From: Fidelibacterota bacterium
GTDB taxonomy: Bacteria; Fidelibacterota; UBA2242; JAFGTP01
Length of the DNA stretch: 7,116 bases
NCBI GenBank assembly: GCA_021735285.1
Contig: JAIPHI010000135.1
Location: 1-7,116, forward strand
Direction: 5' to 3'
Position 1 is the stretch's first letter; each line of letters opens with the position of its first letter. Shown here one piece after another: positions 1 through 6,103 of the stretch. The notes under the pieces are model-generated. The model saw only the letters and a list, made by a program, of their open reading frames with translations. It did not search any database and was not told the DNA's origin. The translations under genes were made by a program, and so were the position numbers.

Positions 1-2
1 GC

Positions 3-284
3 CTGCTCGAAGAAGTAAAAAGGTTAAGAGAAAAAGGATATAAGGAGGCTCTTCACAACATAAAGACCGTTGGATACTATGAACTGAATCAATATCTAAA
101 GGGGAAACTTAGTAAAGAAGAGGCAATCGAGGAAATCAAACAAAATACCAGACAATATGCCAAACGGCAAATAAGCTGGTTTCGGAATCAAACTGACACT
201 CATTGGATCGATTTCGATAATAAATCTAAAAGTGAAATAGTAAAAGCTATCATTCAAATATATAAAGAGTACAATGTCAAATAA
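3..284 (+). CDS. miaA: tRNA dimethylallyltransferase MiaA, C-terminal part
   Basis: This is the 3' end of a gene that begins before the window; 93 codons remain of a protein that is normally about 300 residues. MiaA transfers a dimethylallyl group to N6 of A37 in tRNAs that read codons starting with U, a cytoplasmic modification that steadies codon pairing. The visible part carries the family's C-terminal signature: a TVGYYEL block near remaining residues 22-28, then a helix with EEAIEEIKQNTRQYAKRQ followed by SWFRNQ. The NTRQYAKRQxxWFR stretch is strongly diagnostic. The N-terminal P-loop and the DMAPP-binding part lie outside the window. The stop codon TAA at 282-284 falls inside the start of the next gene, an 11-bp overlap, which suggests the receptor gene is co-transcribed with and perhaps translationally coupled to miaA. 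Confidence 0.93.
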   Translation: MLEEVKRLREKGYKEALHNIKTVGYYELNQYLKGKLSKEEAIEEIKQNTRQYAKRQISWFRNQTDTHWIDFDNKSKSEIVKAIIQIYKEYNVK

Positions 285-2100
285 ATACATAATTATTCTA
301 TGCATAGCTATATTATTAACAGCATTAGCAAACGGACAGATCTATTCAACCTATCAATCCGATACAATCGTAGTAACAGGACATAGGATTCCCACTTCTT
401 TATCAGAAATCTCCCGTAATATAAAAGTAATCAGCGATTTGCAGATTAAAAAGATGGGGGCCTCCAGTATTAATGAACTTCTAGCCAGTAGTATTACCGG
501 TGACTTACAATCCAGAGGACCTGGGGGTGTACAAACAGACCTTCATCTCAGAGGCTCAAGTTTTAATCAGGTCCTGATTTTAATTGATGGAATGAAGGTT
601 AATGATCCGCAAACCGGGCATCATAATTTAAATTTGCCCCTTACAATCAATGATATCGAAAAAATTGAAGTACTTAAAGGAGCTGGTTCAAGATTGTACG
701 GCCCTAACGCCATGGGCGGGATTATCAATATTATCACTAAAAGAAGTAATCAACCTGGTACTAATATTAAACTGGAGTGCGGCCAAAATAACTATCTAAA
801 TAAAACTATATCCCTGGTAGCCCCTCTTGGGAAACTGGTCAATCGCATATCATACTCAAATCGTTCTTCCGAGGGTTATAGACATAATACAGATTATAAT
901 ATTTCAAATCTATTTTATCGGACAGCCTTTAATTTGGAATCGGGGCATTATAGTTTGAAAGGAGGAATTTCTGATAAAGATTTCGGTGCGAATGAATTCT
1001 ATACTCCCAATCGGTATCCGGATCAACGCGAAAATACACAAACAATATTCTTAGGTTTACATCATTATTTAAAACAGGAGTGGGGTAAGATAAGTTCTAA
1101 ATTAGCCTGGCGGCAACATACAGACCGCTTTATTCTTGATCACACATTAAAGCCGAATGAGAATGGCTATTATGAAAATAATCATAAAACACGGATTTAT
1201 ACCGCTGAAATTCAAGCCACAATAAATTCAAATCTAATACAAACAAATCTGGGGGCTGAAATTGGTAGAGAAAAGATTAAGAGTAATAGCCTGGGAAATC
1301 ATCACCGCCACAGGCTTGGTTTCTATCTAGAAGGCAAAAAAAATATAAATCGCTTAACTATAACTCCAGGTTTAAGTATCTTTCACTATTCAGATTGGGA
1401 TTGGAGATTATTTCCCGGTATTGATATGAATTATAAACTATCAAAACAGTTGAGCTTGACTGCCTCCGCTGAGAAATCTTTTAGTCCGCCAACCTATACG
1501 AATCTATATTATTCCAGCCCTGTGAATCAAGGGAATTCCGGTCTAAAACCTGAACAGGCCTGGTCGTTTGAAACAGGTTTGAAATATAGTAGCAATAATT
1601 TAAGAATGGGAGCCACTTTTTTCCTGCGTAAAAACAAAAATCAAATCGACTATGCCTGGCACAAAAGTGATTCAATTTATAAAGCCCGTAATGTAAATCA
1701 TTTCAATATATATGGTCCTGAATTCTCGCTATCTATTCCCAGACAGATATTAGAAAACACCAGCTTCTTTAATGAATTAAAATTTAGCTATACATATCTA
1801 AAAGGCTCTCGAGATGTTAAATACAGATCCAAATATGTTTTTAACTATTTACAACATTGTGCAGTCCTCAATCTGGGGCATTCTTTACCTTTTGGCATAG
1901 AATCTATGTGGAATATGAATTATAAAAAACGGGTCGATTCCCAATCTCGTCTCTTGATAGACTGGAATATATTTCTGAGCACAAAGAATTATAGAATTAA
2001 TCTGAATGTTGATAATCTATTTGACGTTAACTATAGAGAATTTGGCTACTTACCAATGCCTGGCCGCTGGATAAAAGCAGGGATAGAATTAAGAATTTGA
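274..2100 (+). CDS. TonB-dependent outer-membrane receptor, BtuB-like
   Basis: The 608-residue product is an outer-membrane gated channel that imports a scarce ligand using energy from TonB-ExbBD. The N-terminus has a lysine followed by a hydrophobic core (about residues 5-19) and a probable signal peptidase site near A19-G21. A TonB-box-like DTIVVTG follows at residues 30-36. The plug domain runs from about 40 to 160, with LILIDGMKVND and the IEKIEVLKGAGSRLYGPNA / GGIINIITK blocks typical of PF07715. The rest is alternating aromatic and polar beta-barrel sequence ending in WIKAGIELRI; the last residue is Ile rather than the common terminal Phe. The length is close to that of E. coli BtuB (about 614), and the layout is that of the vitamin B12 receptor type, but the ligand cannot be read from sequence; a siderophore or haem is equally possible. 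No cobalamin riboswitch is seen, and no transporter genes adjoin it. The start overlaps miaA by 11 bp; AAAGAG just upstream is a weak ribosome site. Confidence 0.9.
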   Translation: MSNKYIIILCIAILLTALANGQIYSTYQSDTIVVTGHRIPTSLSEISRNIKVISDLQIKKMGASSINELLASSITGDLQSRGPGGVQTDLHLRGSSFNQVLILIDGMKVNDPQTGHHNLNLPLTINDIEKIEVLKGAGSRLYGPNAMGGIINIITKRSNQPGTNIKLECGQNNYLNKTISLVAPLGKLVNRISYSNRSSEGYRHNTDYNISNLFYRTAFNLESGHYSLKGGISDKDFGANEFYTPNRYPDQRENTQTIFLGLHHYLKQEWGKISSKLAWRQHTDRFILDHTLKPNENGYYENNHKTRIYTAEIQATINSNLIQTNLGAEIGREKIKSNSLGNHHRHRLGFYLEGKKNINRLTITPGLSIFHYSDWDWRLFPGIDMNYKLSKQLSLTASAEKSFSPPTYTNLYYSSPVNQGNSGLKPEQAWSFETGLKYSSNNLRMGATFFLRKNKNQIDYAWHKSDSIYKARNVNHFNIYGPEFSLSIPRQILENTSFFNELKFSYTYLKGSRDVKYRSKYVFNYLQHCAVLNLGHSLPFGIESMWNMNYKKRVDSQSRLLIDWNIFLSTKNYRINLNVDNLFDVNYREFGYLPMPGRWIKAGIELRI

Positions 2101-2125
2101 CAATAGTGTCTATGTGTTGAAAATA

Positions 2126-2542
2126 TTAGAAAGGAATCTCTTCTTCCTCTTCATCACTTTGTAATTCTGCCGGAGGTTCCTGAGACACCTGGCTTTTTCT
2201 ATCCTTATTACTATCAAGAGGTGTCAAGGTATTAGCTACTACTTCCGTTGTGTACCTTTTATTGCCATTTTTATCTTCCCAGCTTCTGGTTCGCAATCTT
2301 CCTTCCAATGCAAGTAAACGACCTTTGCTCAGATACTCTTTTGCAAATTCCGCTCTATTTCTAAAGACCACTATCCGATGCCATTCTGTTCTTTCCTGAC
2401 GTTCTCCATTTTTATCCTTCCAGGTTTGAGTTGTAGCCAGTGATAAATTAGCTACCGCATCTCCACTATTTGTATACCTAACTTCAGGATCACGTCCCAG
2501 CCTACCAATAAGGATAACCTTATTCATACTATAACTTTCCAT
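2126..2542 (-). CDS. ssb: Single-stranded DNA-binding protein SSB
   Basis: SSB coats single-stranded DNA as a tetramer during replication, recombination and repair and recruits partner enzymes through its C-terminal tip. The 138-residue product has the OB-fold from about residue 6 to 110, starting MNKVILIGRLGRDPEVRY and including TEWHRIVVFRNRAE and the GRLLALEGRLRTRSWEDKNG block. A short linker rich in Gln, Ser and Pro follows, then the acidic tip DEEEEEIPF at 130-138, the standard docking peptide for partner proteins. The linker is short, so the protein is smaller than the 178-residue E. coli form. The chosen start adds five residues (MESYS) before the usual MNKV; it is preferred because AAGGAG lies 5 nt upstream, although M6 (codon at 2525-2527) is an alternative. 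The stop lies 25 bp from that of the convergent receptor gene. Confidence 0.96.
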   Translation of the reverse strand: MESYSMNKVILIGRLGRDPEVRYTNSGDAVANLSLATTQTWKDKNGERQERTEWHRIVVFRNRAEFAKEYLSKGRLLALEGRLRTRSWEDKNGNKRYTTEVVANTLTPLDSNKDRKSQVSQEPPAELQSDEEEEEIPF

Positions 2543-2547
2543 AACAA

Positions 2548-2553
2548 CTCCTT
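2548..2553 (-). promoter_or_regulatory. Shine-Dalgarno site of ssb
   Basis: On the minus strand AAGGAG stands 5 nt before the ATG at 2542. It supports the longer SSB start over the internal Met at codon 6, which has only a weaker GGAAAG in front of it. Confidence 0.7.
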
Positions 2554-2597
2554 ATCTTTAAATTGATTATTTGAAATAATTTAGAAAATTTATCTTC

Positions 2598-2626
2598 ATT
2601 ATACAAGAGTTTTATTTATCTATAAA
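2598..2626 (-). promoter_or_regulatory. Putative sigma70-type promoter of ssb
   Basis: Reading the minus strand, a perfect TATAAT (2598-2603) is preceded at 17 bp by TTTATA (2621-2626), a weak match to the -35 box. Transcription would begin near 2591, giving a leader of about 48 nt before the ATG. A perfect ATTATTT-G-AAATAAT palindrome (2566-2580) sits inside that leader and could be an operator or a small hairpin. The region is very AT-rich, so chance matches are a real possibility. Confidence 0.4.
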
Positions 2627-2666
2627 ATAAATCCATACTTATTCCTAATGATAATCAAGCCCCTCT

Positions 2667-3695
2667 TTATAAATTACCAGTTAACTTTTTAAAAGCTATG
2701 AAAACTTCGTCGACGGAGATTCCTCGCATACATTTAAAATGGTCCTTTGGACAACTCTCATATCCAATATGAGAACAAGGGCGACAATTAAGCTCATTAT
2801 TCTCAATTAATATCGCTTTATCATTCAATGGTGCAAAACCAAATTGAGTGACTGTATTACCAAATATAGCAATTTGCGATTTGTGGAACAGAGCTCCCAT
2901 ATGCATAGGTCCTGAATCATTTGATATAACAAGCTCACAAAGTGAGACCAGACACATAGTTTCCAATAAGTTATATTTGCCACTCACATTGATGATATCT
3001 TCACTGCAAAAATTTTTCTGCTGTAATACTCTAGCATCCTTTTCGTCTCCTGCGATAATGATTTTATAATCAGTTTGTCTCTTGATTCGCTCGACCAATT
3101 GATAATATTTGGTCAATGGCCATCTTTTTGTATAATGTCTTGCTCCCGGAAAAATAACTACTACTCGAGCATCATTTTCAAAAAACGGGATATCTTTATT
3201 TATTTTAGCTTTTATTTTATCCTGCTTACAATCATGCAAGTACCAATCCTCATTAAAATCTATATCAATAGGCGCAGTACTCATATATTTTTCATAGACC
3301 GGGACTTCCGGATATATTTTAAGTCCCAGTTTTATATACAGCCACCTTTTGAGTTGGTACTTTTTAATCCTGCGGACCTTAGTTCCTATAAACGTGGTTA
3401 ATAACCTGCTTCGTAATTTATTATGTAAATCAAGTACCCAGTCATAGTTAGTGGCTCTTATCATCTGACGATATCTTTTAATTTCACACAAATCATCGGC
3501 CTTATCAAAGCCATAAATATTATTAATATATTTACTGATAGGTCGTAGAAGAGGTTTATATTTTTTACCGAGTAGATAATCGATATTGCTGTCAGGATAT
3601 TTATTGTTTAATTCTCTGATAAGAGGAAAGGACAGAATAATATCTCCAATGGATGATAATCTAATAATCAATATATTTTGAGGGTTTCTTTTCAT
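2667..3695 (-). CDS. Glycosyltransferase family 9 protein (LPS heptosyltransferase-like)
   Basis: The 342-residue product belongs to GT9, the ADP-heptose:LPS heptosyltransferase family with a GT-B fold; such enzymes add sugars to the lipid A core on the cytoplasmic face of the inner membrane. The N-terminal domain opens with ILIIRLSSIGDIILSFP, where D18 matches the conserved catalytic Asp position. The C-terminal donor-binding domain has VIFPGARHYTKRWP near 182-195 and NDSGPMHMGA at 259-268, the family's D-S-G-x-x-H motif. A four-cysteine cluster follows (C304, C307, C315, C322; pattern CxxC-x7-C-x6-C), as seen in many family members. No signal peptide or membrane segment is present. The start is fixed by the N-terminal motif, but no Shine-Dalgarno precedes it. 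Its stop is 124 bp before ssb, so the two may be transcribed separately. The exact donor and acceptor sugars cannot be assigned, hence no gene symbol. Confidence 0.9.
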   Translation of the reverse strand: MKRNPQNILIIRLSSIGDIILSFPLIRELNNKYPDSNIDYLLGKKYKPLLRPISKYINNIYGFDKADDLCEIKRYRQMIRATNYDWVLDLHNKLRSRLLTTFIGTKVRRIKKYQLKRWLYIKLGLKIYPEVPVYEKYMSTAPIDIDFNEDWYLHDCKQDKIKAKINKDIPFFENDARVVVIFPGARHYTKRWPLTKYYQLVERIKRQTDYKIIIAGDEKDARVLQQKNFCSEDIINVSGKYNLLETMCLVSLCELVISNDSGPMHMGALFHKSQIAIFGNTVTQFGFAPLNDKAILIENNELNCRPCSHIGYESCPKDHFKCMRGISVDEVFIAFKKLTGNL

Positions 3696-3868
3696 TTATT
3701 ATTGGAGATTATATTAACATTCAACAATAATATTAAAGCATTTCGATAATAATGCAGAAATTAGGCTATAAAATTGATAATTGCAAAAGGAGCTCTGAAT
3801 ATCAAAACTTATTAAGCATATTTGATGGGGATCGAAAATTCTAAATTCCTTGCAAAAAATTTTCAAAG

Positions 3869-4105
3869 TCAGATAAGATATTTCCTTAAAATCGGATACT
3901 GCTTAGCATCCTCCGGTCTTAATTTACCTTGCCCTGGAAATGGCTCATCGGGATGCTTTTCTGTCTGCTTACATCAGAATGCAAGAGTACTTGTTGGAAT
4001 TCCTAAATCTGCGGCCACTTCTGTATAAGATTGATCACCTGAAAAATATAGATCAACTGCCCGCTCTTTAAATTCTCTATCATAACTTCTTTTCTGCTTT
4101 TTCAC
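3869..4105 (-). pseudogene. IS3-family transposase OrfA remnant (Transposase_8 type HTH)
   Basis: Reading the minus strand from a GTG at 4105, the frame gives KKQKRSYDREFKERAVDLY, then SGDQSYTEVAADLGIPTSTLAF, the helix-turn-helix of OrfA proteins of IS3-family elements. A TGA stop (3974-3976) follows exactly where the family has a conserved Trp (STLxxW). The same frame continues with CKQTEKHPDEPFPGQGKLRPED, which matches the usual (F/Y)PGKGKL-PE(E/D) segment, then meets another TGA at 3869-3871. A further weak continuation with KFFARN, like the OrfA C-terminus, runs to a stop at 3812. The leucine-zipper part between looks shortened. No OrfB (DDE integrase) follows. It is a dead fragment: the first stop is explained by one TGG-to-TGA change, and later damage removed the rest. 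Confidence 0.8.
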
Positions 4106-4115
4106 TTTCTACTCT

Positions 4116-4168
4116 TTTTGGTAATTAGATTGAAAATTAAATATCTAATATCTTAGTGTTTACCAAAA
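4116..4168. repeat. Imperfect inverted repeat upstream of the IS3 remnant
   Basis: TTTTGGTA (4116-4123) pairs with TACCAAAA (4161-4168), and directly inside it ATTAGAT (4124-4130) pairs with ATCTAAT (4143-4149). The two stems are continuous on the left and separated by 11 nt on the right; the inner loop is 12 nt. It lies just before the decayed orfA, so it may be part of an insertion-sequence end or control region, or a small hairpin. Confidence 0.5.
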
Positions 4169-4446
4169 GTTAGCAGCTTCACTAATAATTTCAATTAATC
4201 ATAAAGTATCATATAGAGTCCATAATCATTAATATTATTAAGTTATACAATCCAATTAAAATATATTATTCAAAAAACATTTCGAGATATACTTGGCTCA
4301 TATTATTCCACATTCTTATATAAAAATTGATAATCCTGATAATCATAAATCATTTACAAAAGGGGTATAAATTATTCTTATCATTATTCAAACAAAAGGT
4401 GATCTTTCTATTCTAAATCAATCACTTATTTTTGATTATTAAACAC

Positions 4447-4475
4447 TTGACTATGCGGGACATATTCCTTAAAAT
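4447..4475 (+). promoter_or_regulatory. Putative sigma70-type promoter of the ligase / EF-G-like unit
   Basis: TTGACT (4447-4452) and TAAAAT (4470-4475) each match the consensus at five of six positions and are 17 bp apart, the optimal spacing. Transcription would start near 4482, giving a leader of roughly 110 nt before the ATG at 4591. No other equally good promoter was seen in the gap. It assumes a sigma70-like consensus; Bacteroidota proper use a different one. Confidence 0.45.
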
Positions 4476-4590
4476 CATTGGCTTGTTATTTGAATTTATG
4501 AAATAGATCAAAAAATTAAAGAAAATTTATAAACATCTTATAAACAAACCTTTATGAAATAATAGATTATTACCATGACATGATTCATTC

Positions 4591-6072
4591 ATGAAAGACT
4601 TACTTCAATACATATCAGAACATAAGAATAAAACGCCCGACGCTATATTCCTCTCTTCTCCGTATGAGGATATTAGTTATAAAAAAGCTTATAAAAACAT
4701 TGATGCTTTTGCAGCCGGTCTGCGGAGAATGGGTTTAATAAATAATGAACCGATCGCAATTCTCGGCGAAGATATAAACGCTTATATTTTATCCTACTAC
4801 GGAATCTTGAAAAATAAAAACAAAGCTGTCTTATTGCCTGTTCATCTAACAAAGTCCACTCTCAATACCCTTATAAAACAAACTGATGTCAATAATATAG
4901 TCTACACTGAAAAATACCGGGACATCATTCTCGATATTGAGCAGAAACGCAATCACCAATTTGCGAACAAAATTGTGGTAGGTAGAGATAGAAGAGCCGA
5001 CTATAGATTCAACGAAATAGTTAATAACTATAAAAGTATTAACTATTCATCACGGATAGACATCAATGCTGATGCTGCTATATTATTTACTTCGGGAACA
5101 ACCGGATTTCCCAAAGGAGTGGTATTCTCCCACAAAAATATTATTACAAACGTTGAAAATTTAATAGAAAGTATCGACTATCAAGACAGGATTTCTGTCA
5201 TAAGTTCTTTTCCGATATATAATTACATTTCTAATATACTGGCTTTGAATACAGTGCTTATTGAAGGCGGAAGTTATATATTATCAAGAGAGAAAAGTTC
5301 ATCTAAATTACTCGAGTCTATCACAAAACATAAGGCTAATATTCTAATTGCTAATTCCTATACTTATCATGATATTTTTGATAATGTTAAGAACACTGAT
5401 GATCTCAAATCACTCTCATACTGTCTTTCTATCGATGGTTCCTTGAAGAAAAAATTTATTACGGAGTGGCAAAAAAGATTCAATTGTGAAATTCTGGAAG
5501 GTTACGGCCTGACCGAAGCTCCCGCTGTTTCTTTTAACAAATCAAATGGAGAAGCCAAGCCAAAATCAGTAGGTTATCCTCTAGCCAATACTCGTGTCAA
5601 AATAATTAATGAAAATGGTGCTGATGTTCCTGACGGTGAAATAGGTGAACTGGCACTATTACAAAATGACCTTTTACCTAAGTACTTAGATTCCCGACAA
5701 GAAGCGGATACAAAATGGTTTCGAACAGGCGATTTATTTCAACGCGACATTAATGACTATCTCTATTTTAAAGGTAGAAAATATGATATAATAACTAAGT
5801 ATGGTTATAAAATTAGTCCCGGAAAAATAAAACATATTATTATGCAACATGACAAAATTAGAGATGTTTTCGTATTAAAAATAACCGGCGGTAAAAATAA
5901 CCAAATTAAACTATGTGTCGTTCCTGAAAGAGACAAAAAAATTGGGAAAGAGGAAATTTTTAATTATTCCCGTGAAAACCTGCCTCGTTTTTTATATCCT
6001 GATTTTGTAGAATTCTATCAGGAATTACCCAGAAATAAATTAGGAAAAATTAAAAGAAGTGACCTGTTATAA
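4591..6072 (+). CDS. AMP-forming acyl-CoA synthetase / ligase family protein
   Basis: The 493-residue product is a class I adenylate-forming enzyme: it activates a carboxylate with ATP to an acyl-AMP and then usually passes it to CoA. Core motifs are in order: the phosphate loop TSGTTGFPKG at 167-176, EGYGLTEA ending at 310, WFRTGDL at 376-382, the hinge block GRKYD at 395-399, and near the C-terminus LPRNKLGKIKR, where K486 matches the catalytic lysine. No carrier-protein domain or signal peptide is attached, so it is a stand-alone cytoplasmic enzyme of usual or slightly short length. Two positions are unusual: N211 stands where FPxxH normally has His, and the SPxEIE segment after the hinge reads SPGKIK. 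The substrate is not predictable; fatty or aromatic acids are possible. No Shine-Dalgarno precedes the ATG, and the nearby upstream ATGs are out of frame. It is followed 31 bp later by the EF-G-like gene. Confidence 0.88.
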   Translation: MKDLLQYISEHKNKTPDAIFLSSPYEDISYKKAYKNIDAFAAGLRRMGLINNEPIAILGEDINAYILSYYGILKNKNKAVLLPVHLTKSTLNTLIKQTDVNNIVYTEKYRDIILDIEQKRNHQFANKIVVGRDRRADYRFNEIVNNYKSINYSSRIDINADAAILFTSGTTGFPKGVVFSHKNIITNVENLIESIDYQDRISVISSFPIYNYISNILALNTVLIEGGSYILSREKSSSKLLESITKHKANILIANSYTYHDIFDNVKNTDDLKSLSYCLSIDGSLKKKFITEWQKRFNCEILEGYGLTEAPAVSFNKSNGEAKPKSVGYPLANTRVKIINENGADVPDGEIGELALLQNDLLPKYLDSRQEADTKWFRTGDLFQRDINDYLYFKGRKYDIITKYGYKISPGKIKHIIMQHDKIRDVFVLKITGGKNNQIKLCVVPERDKKIGKEEIFNYSRENLPRFLYPDFVEFYQELPRNKLGKIKRSDLL

Positions 6073-6093
6073 CATTTTAACTAAATAATTTAC

Positions 6094-6098
6094 GGAGG
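6094..6098 (+). promoter_or_regulatory. Shine-Dalgarno site of the EF-G-like gene
   Basis: GGAGG, within ACGGAGGAT, lies 5 nt before a GTG at 6104-6106. It fixes GTG as the start, since no in-frame ATG occurs nearby upstream and the conserved N-terminus (IRNISLLGHASSGKT) follows within ten codons. Confidence 0.75.
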
Positions 6099-6103
6099 AT
6101 GCT

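Larger units (their letters stand above)
3696..4590. other. AT-rich intergenic region with a decayed insertion sequence
   Basis: About 0.9 kb between two divergent genes contains no intact coding region. It holds the remnant of an IS3-family orfA, an imperfect inverted repeat (4116-4168), a rightward promoter (4447-4475) and two small direct repeats (TTTATGAAATA at 4495 and 4551; TTATAAACA at 4527 and 4538). The part from about 4182 to 4440 shows nothing I can name. The sequence just before the minus-strand glycosyltransferase (3696-3811) should hold its promoter; a TATAAT is visible close to the start, but without a convincing -35 partner. Confidence 0.6.

Noticed and set aside
2101..2125. 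Bidirectional terminator between the convergent receptor and ssb genes
   Set aside because: Only a 4-bp stem (ATAG/CTAT) is present and there is no U-tract, so no terminator can be supported.
2848..3401. Plus-strand open frames inside the glycosyltransferase gene
   Set aside because: They are complementary-strand shadows of a clearly coding GT9 gene and show no family motifs.
3974..3976. TGA read as Trp (recoded stop)
   Set aside because: The intact genes use TGG for Trp without internal TGA, the receptor gene ends at TGA at the expected place, and the remnant has other lesions, so decay is the simpler explanation.
3822..4028. Plus-strand open frame of 68 codons in the gap
   Set aside because: It is antisense to the IS3 orfA remnant, has no ribosome site and no recognisable protein features.
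4182..4440. Small RNA or riboswitch in the AT-rich gap
   Set aside because: No GC-rich stems, conserved riboswitch elements or terminator-like hairpin could be found.
4401..4465. Possible end of an IS4-type element (NQSLIFDY-stop followed by ATGCGGGACAT)
   Set aside because: The resemblance to an IS4 transposase tail and terminus is from memory and too short to trust; the GC-rich bases are equally well explained as the spacer of the 4447-4475 promoter.
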